DNA of 26,540 bases from a virus. Below are positions 1-9,580 of this stretch, piece by piece (the first letter of the stretch is position 1; the number at the start of each line of letters is the position of its first letter). The DNA lies in the IMG/VR virus record IMGVR_UViG_3300008267_007733, positions 1 to 26,540 of that record; one strand, written 5' to 3'. The translations under genes and the position numbers were made by a program. The notes under the pieces are model-generated. The model was not told the DNA's origin. It saw nothing but the letters and a program-made list of their open reading frames with translations, and did not search any database.

Positions 1-1083
1 AGCAGTTAATTCAGAAATAAATTCTCTAGGTTCTTTAATAAACAAATTTCGTTCTACTCGTTTAAACCAAAGAACTGCATTAGTATTAATATTATCAATT
101 GGTTCTCCAATTCTCACGCCGGTAGGATTTTCTTCCCCAGCTCCTAACTTAATTTTTTCAGCGTCATCATCTGAAATCCAATATGATTGAGTTTCACCGC
201 CAGATGCGACAGTTAATCTTGTATCTCTAACATCAGTATCTAATTCGGTTTGGTAAAATATTTCGTGTAATTCTTTAAATCCTTCATACCAATTATAAAA
301 TGCAGATTTTTTCCATTCCATTCCAGCTGATAATTTATCATCTTCAATACTTTCAATAAATCTTGTTTCAAATATCATTATTAATTTTTTTAAAGATTCG
401 GCTGACTGAGGACTTACCATATGTTTTAAATATGTATACGGATCGCCAATTGTTTTAAATGGTAATACGATATCTTTATAAAATTCTTGAATCTGGCCTG
501 TTAGTTTAAATTTAGTAGCTGCACCTTCTTTTGCAGGGTCAAATTTTCCTTTTTCTAATTCTTTAACTTCCCATTGACCATTTGGCATAACGATATCATG
601 GTATTCTGTGCCACCTGGTTTTGAATCTTTAACGCCTAATAATATCGATACTTCTCCATTTCCCATTCCACCTCTAGCACCGCCGACGTTTACTAAAAAG
701 AAATCTTGAAATGCTTTCCATCCATCTTGTACAAATGAATCAATTGAATGCACTCTAAAATTTTTATTAAAGTTATGTTTTTGATCATCAGATAGTGATT
801 TATATACAGAAAAAATTTGTGTATTTACTTCATCAGGCAAACCAATTGATTTTATTTGTTTGATAATAGAATAATTATCTTCTTGTTGTGTTCCTTGTGA
901 TGCAGAATCTGCCGGCAACTCGTTTAATCTTTGTGCTCGTTCTACAATTTGTTGAGCTTGATTAGATGATATATTTGCGGTCTCTAACAAGACATCATAT
1001 AATATTTTGTAATCTTTAGCACATGATGGATACCCTTTGGGCAAACGAAAACACCACTCTGTTAAAATTAAATCAATGTTCAT
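1..1083 (-). CDS. Partial protein with PD-(D/E)XK-like nuclease motifs (3' end beyond window)
   Basis: An open frame without stops runs 361 codons from an ATG at 1083 to the window edge, so the C-terminus is missing. The start overlaps the stop of the polymerase-like gene upstream in an ATGA, which suggests translational coupling. The N-terminus (residues 6-33, ILTEWCFRLP onward) is probably helical and resembles an N-terminal segment I remember from aquatic phage proteins of unknown role. Residues 134-144 are glycine-rich and end in E144. They are followed by D163 and by E172-V-K174, the order and spacing expected for a PD-(D/E)XK nuclease core (helix Glu, Asp, then ExK). No signal peptide or membrane segment was seen. 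Nuclease activity is inferred from these few residues only; a structural or binding protein remains possible. Confidence 0.6.
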   Translation of the reverse strand, partial: MNIDLILTEWCFRLPKGYPSCAKDYKILYDVLLETANISSNQAQQIVERAQRLNELPADSASQGTQQEDNYSIIKQIKSIGLPDEVNTQIFSVYKSLSDDQKHNFNKNFRVHSIDSFVQDGWKAFQDFFLVNVGGARGGMGNGEVSILLGVKDSKPGGTEYHDIVMPNGQWEVKELEKGKFDPAKEGAATKFKLTGQIQEFYKDIVLPFKTIGDPYTYLKHMVSPQSAESLKKLIMIFETRFIESIEDDKLSAGMEWKKSAFYNWYEGFKELHEIFYQTELDTDVRDTRLTVASGGETQSYWISDDDAEKIKLGAGEENPTGVRIGEPIDNINTNAVLWFKRVERNLFIKEPREFISELTA

Positions 1084-2402
1084 AAAGAAATAGTTTTTAT
1101 TTTATCATAAATATCGCCCACTTTCACTTTTACTGGAAAGTTGCCTTGTTCTAATACTGCTTTAATTTGAGGCAGTAACTCTCGTGCTTCTTGGTAATTT
1201 ATATCAAATAATACCGAATCATATGTATATAGAATCATACAACTGGTATATAGTTGCATCATTTCTTGTACTTGTTGCAATTTGCGTACTGATACTTCGG
1301 TTTCTACTGCTTGTAAATAATAGTTAAAAAGTTTATTTGCTGTCATGTTTTGCAAACCTTCACGACAAATATTGCGTTTCAATATGGGTGTTTCTACACA
1401 ACCGGTTTTTTTCCATTTATTCCATATCTTGTATACAAAATCATTTACTTGTGCAAAAAATGGAATACTTAAAAATTCTCGATCAATGCCTCCATACAAC
1501 AAACGGAATGTAATTGATTTGCTTTCATCTCGTTGTTCATCTGTAAGTTCATCTACTCCAAAATAGAATCGTCCTAAATAATCATGTATAGATGACGTCG
1601 GTAAATCATAACCAATCATTTTTGCAATGAGCCGTACGTGATATGAATCAAAGTCCATTTCTACCAATGCACCTCGCTCAAATCTACTATGAAATGCAGC
1701 ACGCGTACCATCTTCTTTATTCATTGCAGCAAAGTTGAATCCTCGAAATGCATTACTAGGACGACCTGTTGTTGTGTGATAATGATATTGAGAATATACT
1801 CGACCATCATGTATCAATTCCGGCATTCGAAATGTTTCGTCTACTGCTAATCCTGCTGATTCTATTGTTGCAAACGTTTTAGGATATGTTGCATTGAATT
1901 GCAAATATGATTCAGTTAATTTTGCATTTACGCACATTGGCCAAGCATAGTGACGTATTTTTTGACACATTGCCATATGTTGTTGTAATGGTACAATGCA
2001 ATTAACTGCATCTAATGCAGTGTGTCGACGCCAATAAAATTGATGCGCTGCTGTTACGTAATGTGATTCATCATATGCCTCGCCATATGTATACCACCAC
2101 AATGTTTTTACATCCCATACGTCATTGTTTCCGCCGGTTTGTAGCCATCGCTTCTTGTCATGAACAAATATATTCTGTAGAGCCATAAACTCCGGGACAA
2201 GTTCTGAAAAGCCCCTTAGTTGTTCGGTATGATACACAGGAATCATACGTTCTACATCATCTTCTGTATAAATGTATATTGCACATAAACGATTAACTGC
2301 AGGATGATTTGTGGGACTACAGTATATAGGAACTAGCAAAGTTTTTCTATCTTTGATATACTGTAACGTTTGTTGTGCCTCTTCTATAGTATCCACTATC
2401 AT
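1080..2402 (-). CDS. Miniature family-A DNA polymerase-like protein
   Basis: The 440 residues show the ordered motifs of the DNA polymerase I (family A) palm and fingers. TTGRPSN is at 211-217 (TGRLSS in PolI). Motif A has D250 and R257. Motif B has R291, K295, F299, Y303 and G304 in the exact RxxxKxxxFxxxYG spacing. Q364 sits in the helix equivalent to QGTAAD. Motif C is YTYDS with D395. Both metal-binding aspartates (PolI D705 and D882) are therefore kept. Motif C His and Glu are Tyr and Ser, and the steric-gate Glu is H255. Residues 20-150 look like a decayed 3'-5' exonuclease: HDKKRW, WDVKT and ALDA resemble Exo II/III, but the Exo I DxE is missing. Typical phage PolA proteins are 550-700 residues. 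It ends the tail operon, an odd place for a replication gene. DNA synthesis is likely but unproven. Confidence 0.8.
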   Translation of the reverse strand: MIVDTIEEAQQTLQYIKDRKTLLVPIYCSPTNHPAVNRLCAIYIYTEDDVERMIPVYHTEQLRGFSELVPEFMALQNIFVHDKKRWLQTGGNNDVWDVKTLWWYTYGEAYDESHYVTAAHQFYWRRHTALDAVNCIVPLQQHMAMCQKIRHYAWPMCVNAKLTESYLQFNATYPKTFATIESAGLAVDETFRMPELIHDGRVYSQYHYHTTTGRPSNAFRGFNFAAMNKEDGTRAAFHSRFERGALVEMDFDSYHVRLIAKMIGYDLPTSSIHDYLGRFYFGVDELTDEQRDESKSITFRLLYGGIDREFLSIPFFAQVNDFVYKIWNKWKKTGCVETPILKRNICREGLQNMTANKLFNYYLQAVETEVSVRKLQQVQEMMQLYTSCMILYTYDSVLFDINYQEARELLPQIKAVLEQGNFPVKVKVGDIYDKIKTISL

Positions 2403-2426
2403 TATATGGATAATAAGAAAATTTTA

Positions 2427-3062
2427 TTAAGAATCCAATCCGTTTATATCTATAGGAATAAAGAATTCATTATCAATATAATATTCAGTTAAATTTGTTA
2501 GATGCGAAACTATTGCTGGCATTCGTGTGGATGCAATTGCAATTTGTTTTTTATTTTTTGTTGCAACGCCTTCTTTTAAATAACCATTTACAACTTCATC
2601 GTCAATGTTTCCAGTTATAAACCAAGACAGTTGTACTGCAGAATACAATTTTGTATCAATGATATTGTTCTGCCATTGTTGATATTGTAGTTGGTTTGTT
2701 TCTATAACGTTAAAATCATTGTGTTTTTTAAGAAAAAATCTTTGAATACTACCGTTTAATATGTCTTGTTTTTTAATTTGCACCGCAGTGCTTTTTGGAG
2801 TAACATACTTTCCATCGTATTGAAAATTTGTTAATTGTTGATATGTAATATTTTTTTCATTATCTGGAGATAATTCATAATATGGAATTAGTTGTACGGA
2901 TGACTTAGGATTCCAATTTGGCTGCGTATATGTTTCGCCAGTTGTATATGTATGATATAATCCAATATATTCTTTTTTATCTGTAGTCATCCATTCCTGA
3001 CCCGTAGTATAAAGATTAGTTGTTATTTCATCAACCGGATAATATAGTTTTAATCGTGCCAT
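2427..3062 (-). CDS. Unknown protein, probably virion or baseplate associated
   Basis: I do not recognise this 211-residue protein as a named family. It is rich in Tyr, Thr, Gln and Asn, with no signal peptide, membrane helix, cysteine motif or catalytic signature that I can see. The start (MARLKLYYP) has a clear ribosome binding site, AGGA six bases upstream, which lies inside the last codons of the hub gene; only three bases separate that stop from this ATG. Its position directly after the hub gene, in the same transcript, suggests a baseplate or tail-tip component, which is inference from context only. Confidence 0.8.
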   Translation of the reverse strand: MARLKLYYPVDEITTNLYTTGQEWMTTDKKEYIGLYHTYTTGETYTQPNWNPKSSVQLIPYYELSPDNEKNITYQQLTNFQYDGKYVTPKSTAVQIKKQDILNGSIQRFFLKKHNDFNVIETNQLQYQQWQNNIIDTKLYSAVQLSWFITGNIDDEVVNGYLKEGVATKNKKQIAIASTRMPAIVSHLTNLTEYYIDNEFFIPIDINGLDS

Positions 3063-3065
3063 TTG

Positions 3066-5390
3066 TTATCCTATTTCTGGTCTCATTATGCATTTAACTT
3101 TAGTTGTCCATTGACCTGAGATTTCTACATCATGTGTAATTCCAATAATACTAAACACAGTATTGCGTCTGTATTTTTCAGGTAACCCATCAAATGTTAA
3201 AACATCACCATATCTTAATCCGTTAATTCCATCAATTGTAAATTCAACATCAAAAGGAAATATTGGTGCAGTTAATTGCTGTGCTGTCGTAATATTAGCA
3301 AATGGATATTTTATATATTCAAGTAACGCTTTAGATAATTTAGTTGTATGTTCATCAACAAATGGAATTTTACCATATTCAGTTTTAGCATCATTTAAAT
3401 TTGCAAGAACCTGACCATGTTTTTCTTCATATTTAGCTCGAGCTTCGTTAATTTTAGCTGGGTCTTTTGAATTATACATAAAATTTAAATATGGAGCAAT
3501 TTCGTCGTCTGAAACATCGGTACCAGAATTTAAAACATATGATAAATTTTTAACATTGCTAGGTAGTTTTGCTTGAAATGTAAATGTTTGCACAACGGTA
3601 CCATTAGGATGATTTGCTAACATCGGAACAGAATATTTTGTAACCTTCTTTTTTGGATCTGGATCAATTGGTTTTAAATATTTAGTATCAGCAAAAACTA
3701 ATTTATTTAAATCGTCTGGAGATGAAACTAATTTCATTACAATTGCATTTCCGGTAGCAAAAGCAATTCTATTGCTAATGTTTTGTAAAAATGAACCAAT
3801 AGTAAATGTTTTAGTATTTAATGCAGAAAGACCATTTAATACTTGTTGAATGTATTCTAAATTAATAAAAATTTTAGATGGATATATTCTGTCAACATTG
3901 TTTGTTGTATCTTTAATACCAGACCATTGTAATACATCCTTTGACGAATACGGTGCCATTTTTGTAAGTATATCTGGATATAATGTTAAATTTCCATAAC
4001 GGTTCATGCCTCCGGCGTTTGCATTTAAATCAGTTTTATGTGGTAGTAATAAAATATCTTTCGGAGCGCAAGATGTTAATGATGGATAATAGTTGCTAAA
4101 ATGTTGTGTATAGTCACAATCAATTTTAGCTGACTGAGCCGAACCAGCTAATTTAGGAAGTATTTTTTCATTGATAAAACTAATTAATGCTCCTAACGTT
4201 ATGTAACGTTGAGTTTGTGTATATGGTTGATATTTTTTATTAAAATTTTCACGTTGTTGTACAACTGTTAATGAACCCGTCGGACCAGCTACAAATTTTG
4301 GAATTTCTATATGTGGATACATTTCACCATATAATATAAAACGATCTGGAGTGGGTGAAGTTTTTTCTTGATTATTTTTAATATTTGTGGTAGTAAATGG
4401 TATTAATAACGGTGTCTCATCTTTGATTTGATTTTCTTGTTTAAAAGTAGATATCAATTCTTCAAAATTATTATACAATAATCCATAGAATTCAGTACTG
4501 CCAGTTGGTTGGCCTGCTGCTTGTAATTCAGCAACGCTACTAGTAGCCAATGTAGTATAACTCTTAGTTTTTTGTTCATCTGTTTTTTTAGTATTTGGAT
4601 TCATCAACATGGTTACGTCGGTATATGTATTACTAGTACCAGTTAATGAAATTGTAGCATCTACTGTTCCATCTTCTGTATATGAAAAATCAAATGATGT
4701 AATTAATCCTTGAAATGAAAATTCATTAAGTTTTCTTCGTTGTCGTTTAAATTTATCTAAATTTGAAACAGATGGATATAATTTTTTTAAATTTTTATCA
4801 ACTTCATCTGGAGGTAATGAGCCAAATAATGATGAAGTAGCTATCAAATTTTCATCAGCACCGGTGATAATAGCAGAGTCAGGATATACAACATCAATTT
4901 TTACATATCGGCCCGGATAAAACCATACTTCTTCCACTGCATCTAAATCTCTAGTTGGGTTCGGAATTGTAATATTAACAGTTGCTTTATTTAACAACCC
5001 CATTGAATGATCGCCGATATCAATAGAAACAGCTGTTATGATTGGTCCGATTCTTCTGGAGTTATCTGTTAAAGGTGTAGTTTTTTTTGTTACAGGATTT
5101 TTTTCAAAATCAATTGATTTAATTTCATAAGTTGGATTTTTTAAAAATCCACCTTCGCTGCTAGGTTGAAATCTTGTCCCTAATACCGATTTGCCGCCTA
5201 AAATACCATATTCGCCAGGGTATTGCATACTAGGATCAGCTGAGCCTGATTTATATGCTGTTACTTGTACATTGGCAATTTTACCTGCCATAAAATTAAT
5301 GTCTGCAGTTGTACGATTTTTACCCGAATTTCCTCGAGCATTTAATTCTCGTTGAACAGCGTCGTCTACTTGCGAATAAAATATATTCAT
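3066..5390 (-). CDS. Baseplate hub protein (gp27/gpD-like)
   Basis: This 774-residue protein is the likely central hub at the tail tip, joining tube and spike. Residues 115-165 (RRIGPIITAVSIDIGDHSMG onward) and 220-260 (SFQGLITSFDFSYTEDGTVD and following) look like the beta-barrel segments found in hub proteins. The C-terminus, with the run LRYGDVLTFDGLPEKYRRN and then VEISGQWTTKVKC, matches the usual hub ending. Between them lies a long variable region (about 270-600). I see no lysozyme domain like that of T4 gp5, so a cell-wall hydrolase would have to be encoded elsewhere. Its ATG overlaps the stop of the LysM gene by four bases. The order LysM protein then hub is the standard one in contractile-tail operons. 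Confidence 0.7.
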   Translation of the reverse strand: MNIFYSQVDDAVQRELNARGNSGKNRTTADINFMAGKIANVQVTAYKSGSADPSMQYPGEYGILGGKSVLGTRFQPSSEGGFLKNPTYEIKSIDFEKNPVTKKTTPLTDNSRRIGPIITAVSIDIGDHSMGLLNKATVNITIPNPTRDLDAVEEVWFYPGRYVKIDVVYPDSAIITGADENLIATSSLFGSLPPDEVDKNLKKLYPSVSNLDKFKRQRRKLNEFSFQGLITSFDFSYTEDGTVDATISLTGTSNTYTDVTMLMNPNTKKTDEQKTKSYTTLATSSVAELQAAGQPTGSTEFYGLLYNNFEELISTFKQENQIKDETPLLIPFTTTNIKNNQEKTSPTPDRFILYGEMYPHIEIPKFVAGPTGSLTVVQQRENFNKKYQPYTQTQRYITLGALISFINEKILPKLAGSAQSAKIDCDYTQHFSNYYPSLTSCAPKDILLLPHKTDLNANAGGMNRYGNLTLYPDILTKMAPYSSKDVLQWSGIKDTTNNVDRIYPSKIFINLEYIQQVLNGLSALNTKTFTIGSFLQNISNRIAFATGNAIVMKLVSSPDDLNKLVFADTKYLKPIDPDPKKKVTKYSVPMLANHPNGTVVQTFTFQAKLPSNVKNLSYVLNSGTDVSDDEIAPYLNFMYNSKDPAKINEARAKYEEKHGQVLANLNDAKTEYGKIPFVDEHTTKLSKALLEYIKYPFANITTAQQLTAPIFPFDVEFTIDGINGLRYGDVLTFDGLPEKYRRNTVFSIIGITHDVEISGQWTTKVKCIMRPEIG

Positions 5391-5689
5391 CTTGATGTAT
5401 TTACTTGATTAATAACTTGTTGAATAATTTGTTTATCTGGAATACGTAATGTTGTATTTACTGGCACTATCAATGTTCCTTTTCCTAACCCATTTGCAAC
5501 AGCAATAGCCCACCACATTGTAGCATCTTGATAAAAATTTAAAGCTAATTTATCTAAACGCTCCGTTGATGTTGTTTGTATGTATACATCATTTGGCGAT
5601 GCTGGCATACTAGGAACAATGATTGTAGATTGTCGTTGTTTACCTTTTGAATTTTGTAATGTTGTGGCAGCTGCATATCTACTTGACAT
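5387..5689 (-). CDS. LysM-domain baseplate protein (gp53-like)
   Basis: A 100-residue protein whose residues 35-85 form a LysM-like fold: DVYIQTTSTERLDKLALNFY, then a Trp pair in MWWAIAVANGL, then VPVNTTLRIP. Small LysM proteins of this kind (T4 gp53, P2 gpX) sit in the baseplate next to the hub and help join wedges to hub. In this setting the domain serves protein assembly rather than peptidoglycan binding. The start lies after AGAAAG and is preceded by about 70 bases without a gene. The stop overlaps the hub start in an ATGA, suggesting coupled translation. Confidence 0.8.
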   Translation of the reverse strand: MSSRYAAATTLQNSKGKQRQSTIIVPSMPASPNDVYIQTTSTERLDKLALNFYQDATMWWAIAVANGLGKGTLIVPVNTTLRIPDKQIIQQVINQVNTSR

Positions 5690-5759
5690 TTTTTTATCTT
5701 TCTATTTATTAATTAGGGCTACTCCGTATCTAAAGTTTCATCAAAATCAGTAAATGCTG

Positions 5760-7781
5760 TTAAATCGCTAACGAGTTGAACGCGTTAGTAATGCGTTGTT
5801 CAATGCTTTCTTCAGCTGTAGGCGATGTTGTTAAACTTTCTTGTTCAAAAGCTCTAGATGGTACATTGGATTCGAAATCACTTAACCAATTATTATTACC
5901 TTCTATCGGCATATTATCGCGATCATATTCTCGAGCTAATCCAAAGAAACGACCATTGTTTTGTGGTATTGCATCTGAAATAATATTAAAGTTACATGAT
6001 ACTGATATTTTTCTCGGCGTTTCAAACATTTCTTTATCACCTTCGATATTAATTTCCCAAGAATGATCTAAATCATATGTATATGACAATGCCGTCATCA
6101 CCACCGGTGTTTGATGAAATAAATCTCCTAATGTGATTCGCATCCACGGAGCAGTTAATGCAATTGATGCACCATCATATTTTGGAGCACAATATCCGGC
6201 TAATGCATTTAATTTTCTCCAAGTTGGTTTAATTTCATCGCGATCTGTAATCACAATATCAAATCCAAGATCTAATGATCTACCAAAGCCGCCATAATGA
6301 TAATTGGGATCAGCGCGTCCAATCATTTTAACATCAGTCCACGATGGAGAAAATGTATCACTTAAACTAGTTAATATTGCACGAAAAACTATGATATCGT
6401 CAGCAATGCCTTCATTATTTCCGGTTCTGTCTCCGAATAAATAATTAGCTGTTAATGTTGGACCAGTTAAGAAAAATTTAATAAAATCTTTTGTTAATGA
6501 TGTTTTCGGAACTCGACCATTTTCTAATTGATTTCCACTTGATGGCTTCCATTGATATGCATTTTTTAACAAACGTTTGCCAAAGTCAATAACAGTAACT
6601 TTGTCGCCGCGGAACGGTGTTACGAGTTCAATTGGATTTCTAGTTCGAACAAATGAGCCAGAATTTATATTCGCCCATCTTGTTGCAACTTCACTTCGCA
6701 GAGTAAAATCGCTACGCAATGCAAACTGTGAATCATGATCGCCCCATCCATAACCATACTCTCCTACACCATTTAAATTAAATAATGAATATGCTCCGCC
6801 TGGTGTTAAAGATGTTGCTGCATAAAGTGAAGCTCGGGGACTAAAATTGCCGGGACGTATTGCAGCAGATGCCCCATCTTTACGAGCTTTACCAATTGCT
6901 GAACTAATTTTTACTGCTAAATTTGCATTTTGATTAGCAAATGAACTAGCAAAACGTTTAGCTCTAAAATCGCCATATGGTGCTAAATTACCTATAGAAT
7001 TAACAATATCAATAGTATCACCTGAAAAATTTATTTTATTAGTCAATTGATCAAATGGCAATGTAAAATATGTAGAATTAACCACATCTTTTTGATCAGT
7101 TGCTGCATCAAATACTTTTTGTGCACTTTGACCAATTTGTGGAAAACCTAATGCTCCTGCTGCAATTGAAGATGCATATCCAACACCATTTCTCGTAAAT
7201 TGTGAATTATTTAAATTGGTAAAATCTGATAATGTATTTGTAACTTGCCAATTTTCTATAGTTACATTTCCTTTAAATTGATCAGCATATTTATCATCTT
7301 TTGTGCCAGGTGTTGTTAAGCTAGCTTCTGTTGGGCCATATAATGTTTGCGATGGTGCTGCAGTTATTGGTTGCGTGCTTGGTTCAACAAATTGCGATGT
7401 ATGTTTTAAAGTTGGGTTTATAAACGTTGGATCAGGCAATATGTTAAATGGTGCTGAAAATTGTTGAGTAGCACCTGGATCAAATATTGTTGGATTAGAT
7501 AATTGTTGCGTTGGAGCAGCAAAACCTAATACTGGGTTCGATCCTACGCCAGTGGTTGTGCCTATACTACTAGCAGCAATAAATTGAGATGCATATACGG
7601 TAGTTGGATTTGTAAATATAGTATCTGGTAACACGTTAAATGGTGCAGTAAATTGAAATCCAGAGTACTCTGTTGGATTTTGGAATCCTAATATATTTGA
7701 ACTAATCCAATTTTCTTGTTGAGTGGAAATATTGAATGGTTCCGTAAATTGTGATCCTGCTTCTAGCGTTGGGTTACTCAT
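5760..7781 (-). CDS. Baseplate / tail-tube initiator-like protein (gp48/gp54-like)
   Basis: A 673-residue structural protein. The C-terminal half (about 390-610) contains RNPIELVTPFRGDKVTVIDF, then VFRAILTSLSDTFSPSWTDV, then WRKLNALAGYCAP and a tube-like beta region around YTYDLDHSWEINIEGD. This pattern I associate with T4-like proteins that cap the baseplate and start the tail tube. The N-terminal 140 residues are a degenerate repeat around NPT, QF and PFN (for example at 16-20, 43-48 and 105-115) and are probably extended. The start has AAGGA six bases upstream, inside the end of the tape-measure gene. A second reading frame just past the stop looks coding (see findings). The family call is from memory of sequence patterns and is moderate. 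Confidence 0.6.
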   Translation of the reverse strand: MSNPTLEAGSQFTEPFNISTQQENWISSNILGFQNPTEYSGFQFTAPFNVLPDTIFTNPTTVYASQFIAASSIGTTTGVGSNPVLGFAAPTQQLSNPTIFDPGATQQFSAPFNILPDPTFINPTLKHTSQFVEPSTQPITAAPSQTLYGPTEASLTTPGTKDDKYADQFKGNVTIENWQVTNTLSDFTNLNNSQFTRNGVGYASSIAAGALGFPQIGQSAQKVFDAATDQKDVVNSTYFTLPFDQLTNKINFSGDTIDIVNSIGNLAPYGDFRAKRFASSFANQNANLAVKISSAIGKARKDGASAAIRPGNFSPRASLYAATSLTPGGAYSLFNLNGVGEYGYGWGDHDSQFALRSDFTLRSEVATRWANINSGSFVRTRNPIELVTPFRGDKVTVIDFGKRLLKNAYQWKPSSGNQLENGRVPKTSLTKDFIKFFLTGPTLTANYLFGDRTGNNEGIADDIIVFRAILTSLSDTFSPSWTDVKMIGRADPNYHYGGFGRSLDLGFDIVITDRDEIKPTWRKLNALAGYCAPKYDGASIALTAPWMRITLGDLFHQTPVVMTALSYTYDLDHSWEINIEGDKEMFETPRKISVSCNFNIISDAIPQNNGRFFGLAREYDRDNMPIEGNNNWLSDFESNVPSRAFEQESLTTSPTAEESIEQRITNAFNSLAI

Positions 7782-7789
7782 CGTGTTCC

Positions 7790-9565
7790 TTATCCGTAAT
7801 ATGCACTATTAATACCAGCGCCAAATGTATTATCTCGTTTTGATAATATGCGTGTTTGATTTCGTATTTCTGCAATCAATTCATCTATTTTAGCAGCCAT
7901 GTTGCTACCGCCAGTTGATGTGTTTGGAAACAAATTTGTTCCTGCAACAATTGTGTCATCATTATTTAATGCAAACGTATCTTCTCCTGCTAGCAATATG
8001 CGATCGCCGTATCCCGTTGGTGTTGCAATAAGGTCATTTGTTGTTTCTGCTTTTCCGTACTTCGGTGTGTTGATTCCTCCAGCTTGAACTACTCCTGTTA
8101 ATGCTTGTTTTATAGTACCGGGTATCTGAGCAGTTAATAATAGTCTAGCAAGATCGTCAATCCGGTCTTGATCCATGTTAGCTTGTGCTGCAGTCATTTC
8201 ATCAACGGCTGCCGTAAAATCATCGCGCATTGCTTGTGTAGAGTTTCTAGCAAAATCTATTTTTTGCATGATTAATGATTCTGTTGACATTTGTAATTGT
8301 TGTTGTAACAATTCTTCTGTATCTCTCTGATCAGCATTGGTTTGAAATTTTTGAAGTTCTTCGGCGGTTAATGCCCCAGTCTCAGCTAAATGTTGAGCCG
8401 CTGCTGCTATTGATCCATCATCATCTAAATTAATAGTTAAGCCAGCTTCTGCAGCTTTATCTAGAATTTTTTGTTTTTGTATAGCCGCCGCAAGTTGTTG
8501 TTCTTGAATACCTAGTAAATCAGCCATTTGTTTTCTAGCAAATAAATTCTTTTCTAACATTTCGCCTTGTTCGCCTACAATTTGTGTCATTACATCTGCT
8601 TGGGCATTCATATCACCGCGAAGCGTTGCTTCTCGATATAAATTAGTTAAACTTTGATTTTGATCATTAACTAATCGATTTCCGGTTAATAATTGGTATT
8701 CTAACTCTTTACCTATACTACTTTCTATATCTAGTAATGCCTCGCCAGACCCGGCTAAATCTTCTAATTTTAAACCCAAACGTGCTGCTTTAATAGCAGC
8801 TTTTTCTAATGAACCAGGCAAACGACCATATTGTAATTGAATATCTGATCCTGCTTCGGCAATTGCTTCAGTTATCATTTTAACATAACCCATATCACCT
8901 TGCGTATCGCCAAACGCTTCTGCTACCGCTTGAGTAAATTTTAATTGTTGAGCTGCATTGCCGGCATTGGCTGCAGCATATTGTGAAAATGAATCTGCTT
9001 GTTCCGCAGATAAACCTATAGATCGATCCAATAAAAAATTTGTTTGCATTAGGCCTTTATAAAAACCTTTTTCATCTTGCATGTTTGCACCCAATTGTTT
9101 CAAATTAGGTAATAATTTTTTAATATTTCCGGAATATTGACCTAATAACTCTGCAGAAATTTTAGTTTCAGCACTGTTACCGCTCATATCTTTTGACATT
9201 TGCAAAAATTGACTAGATAATTTTGCAGCTGCATTGAAGCCAACACCCATTGATTTTGAAATATTCTTAAATCCTTTTTCATAAAATGTAGCAGCCTGCG
9301 CTACTTTCATTAATGAGTCTTGAGTTGTTTGATTTAAACTAATGAATTGAGATATACCCAAATTTGTTTTAAGTACTTGAGAGTCTAATTTTATAAAAGC
9401 ATTGGTAGTACCTTCACTTACAATCGTAACTACTTCAGCTAATGCCGCAGGTACACCTTGTGCTGCAGTTATTAATTGATCAAAAAAGTTTGTCCATTCG
9501 GTACTAGAAGGCATACCGTGACGAGGCTGTTGCTTTAATTGTTGTATGAATTGTTGCTGAGTCAT
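7790..9565 (-). CDS. Tail length tape measure protein (gp29-like)
   Basis: The 591 residues nearly equal T4 gp29 (590). The sequence is mostly helical and rich in Ala, Gln and Leu, with many predicted coiled stretches (for example 325-470). The end of the coding part holds YGDRILLAGEDTFALNNDD followed by TIVAGTNLF, a tail-measure ending seen in many phages. Such proteins fill the tail tube and set its length. The gene comes straight after the gp26-like gene and its overlapping small ORF, the normal place for a tape measure. It has its own promoter-like ATATTTATA about 15 bases before the ATG but no obvious Shine-Dalgarno. Eight bases separate its stop from the next start. Confidence 0.85.
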   Translation of the reverse strand: MTQQQFIQQLKQQPRHGMPSSTEWTNFFDQLITAAQGVPAALAEVVTIVSEGTTNAFIKLDSQVLKTNLGISQFISLNQTTQDSLMKVAQAATFYEKGFKNISKSMGVGFNAAAKLSSQFLQMSKDMSGNSAETKISAELLGQYSGNIKKLLPNLKQLGANMQDEKGFYKGLMQTNFLLDRSIGLSAEQADSFSQYAAANAGNAAQQLKFTQAVAEAFGDTQGDMGYVKMITEAIAEAGSDIQLQYGRLPGSLEKAAIKAARLGLKLEDLAGSGEALLDIESSIGKELEYQLLTGNRLVNDQNQSLTNLYREATLRGDMNAQADVMTQIVGEQGEMLEKNLFARKQMADLLGIQEQQLAAAIQKQKILDKAAEAGLTINLDDDGSIAAAAQHLAETGALTAEELQKFQTNADQRDTEELLQQQLQMSTESLIMQKIDFARNSTQAMRDDFTAAVDEMTAAQANMDQDRIDDLARLLLTAQIPGTIKQALTGVVQAGGINTPKYGKAETTNDLIATPTGYGDRILLAGEDTFALNNDDTIVAGTNLFPNTSTGGSNMAAKIDELIAEIRNQTRILSKRDNTFGAGINSAYYG

Positions 9566-9580
9566 AAATACTTATTTTTA

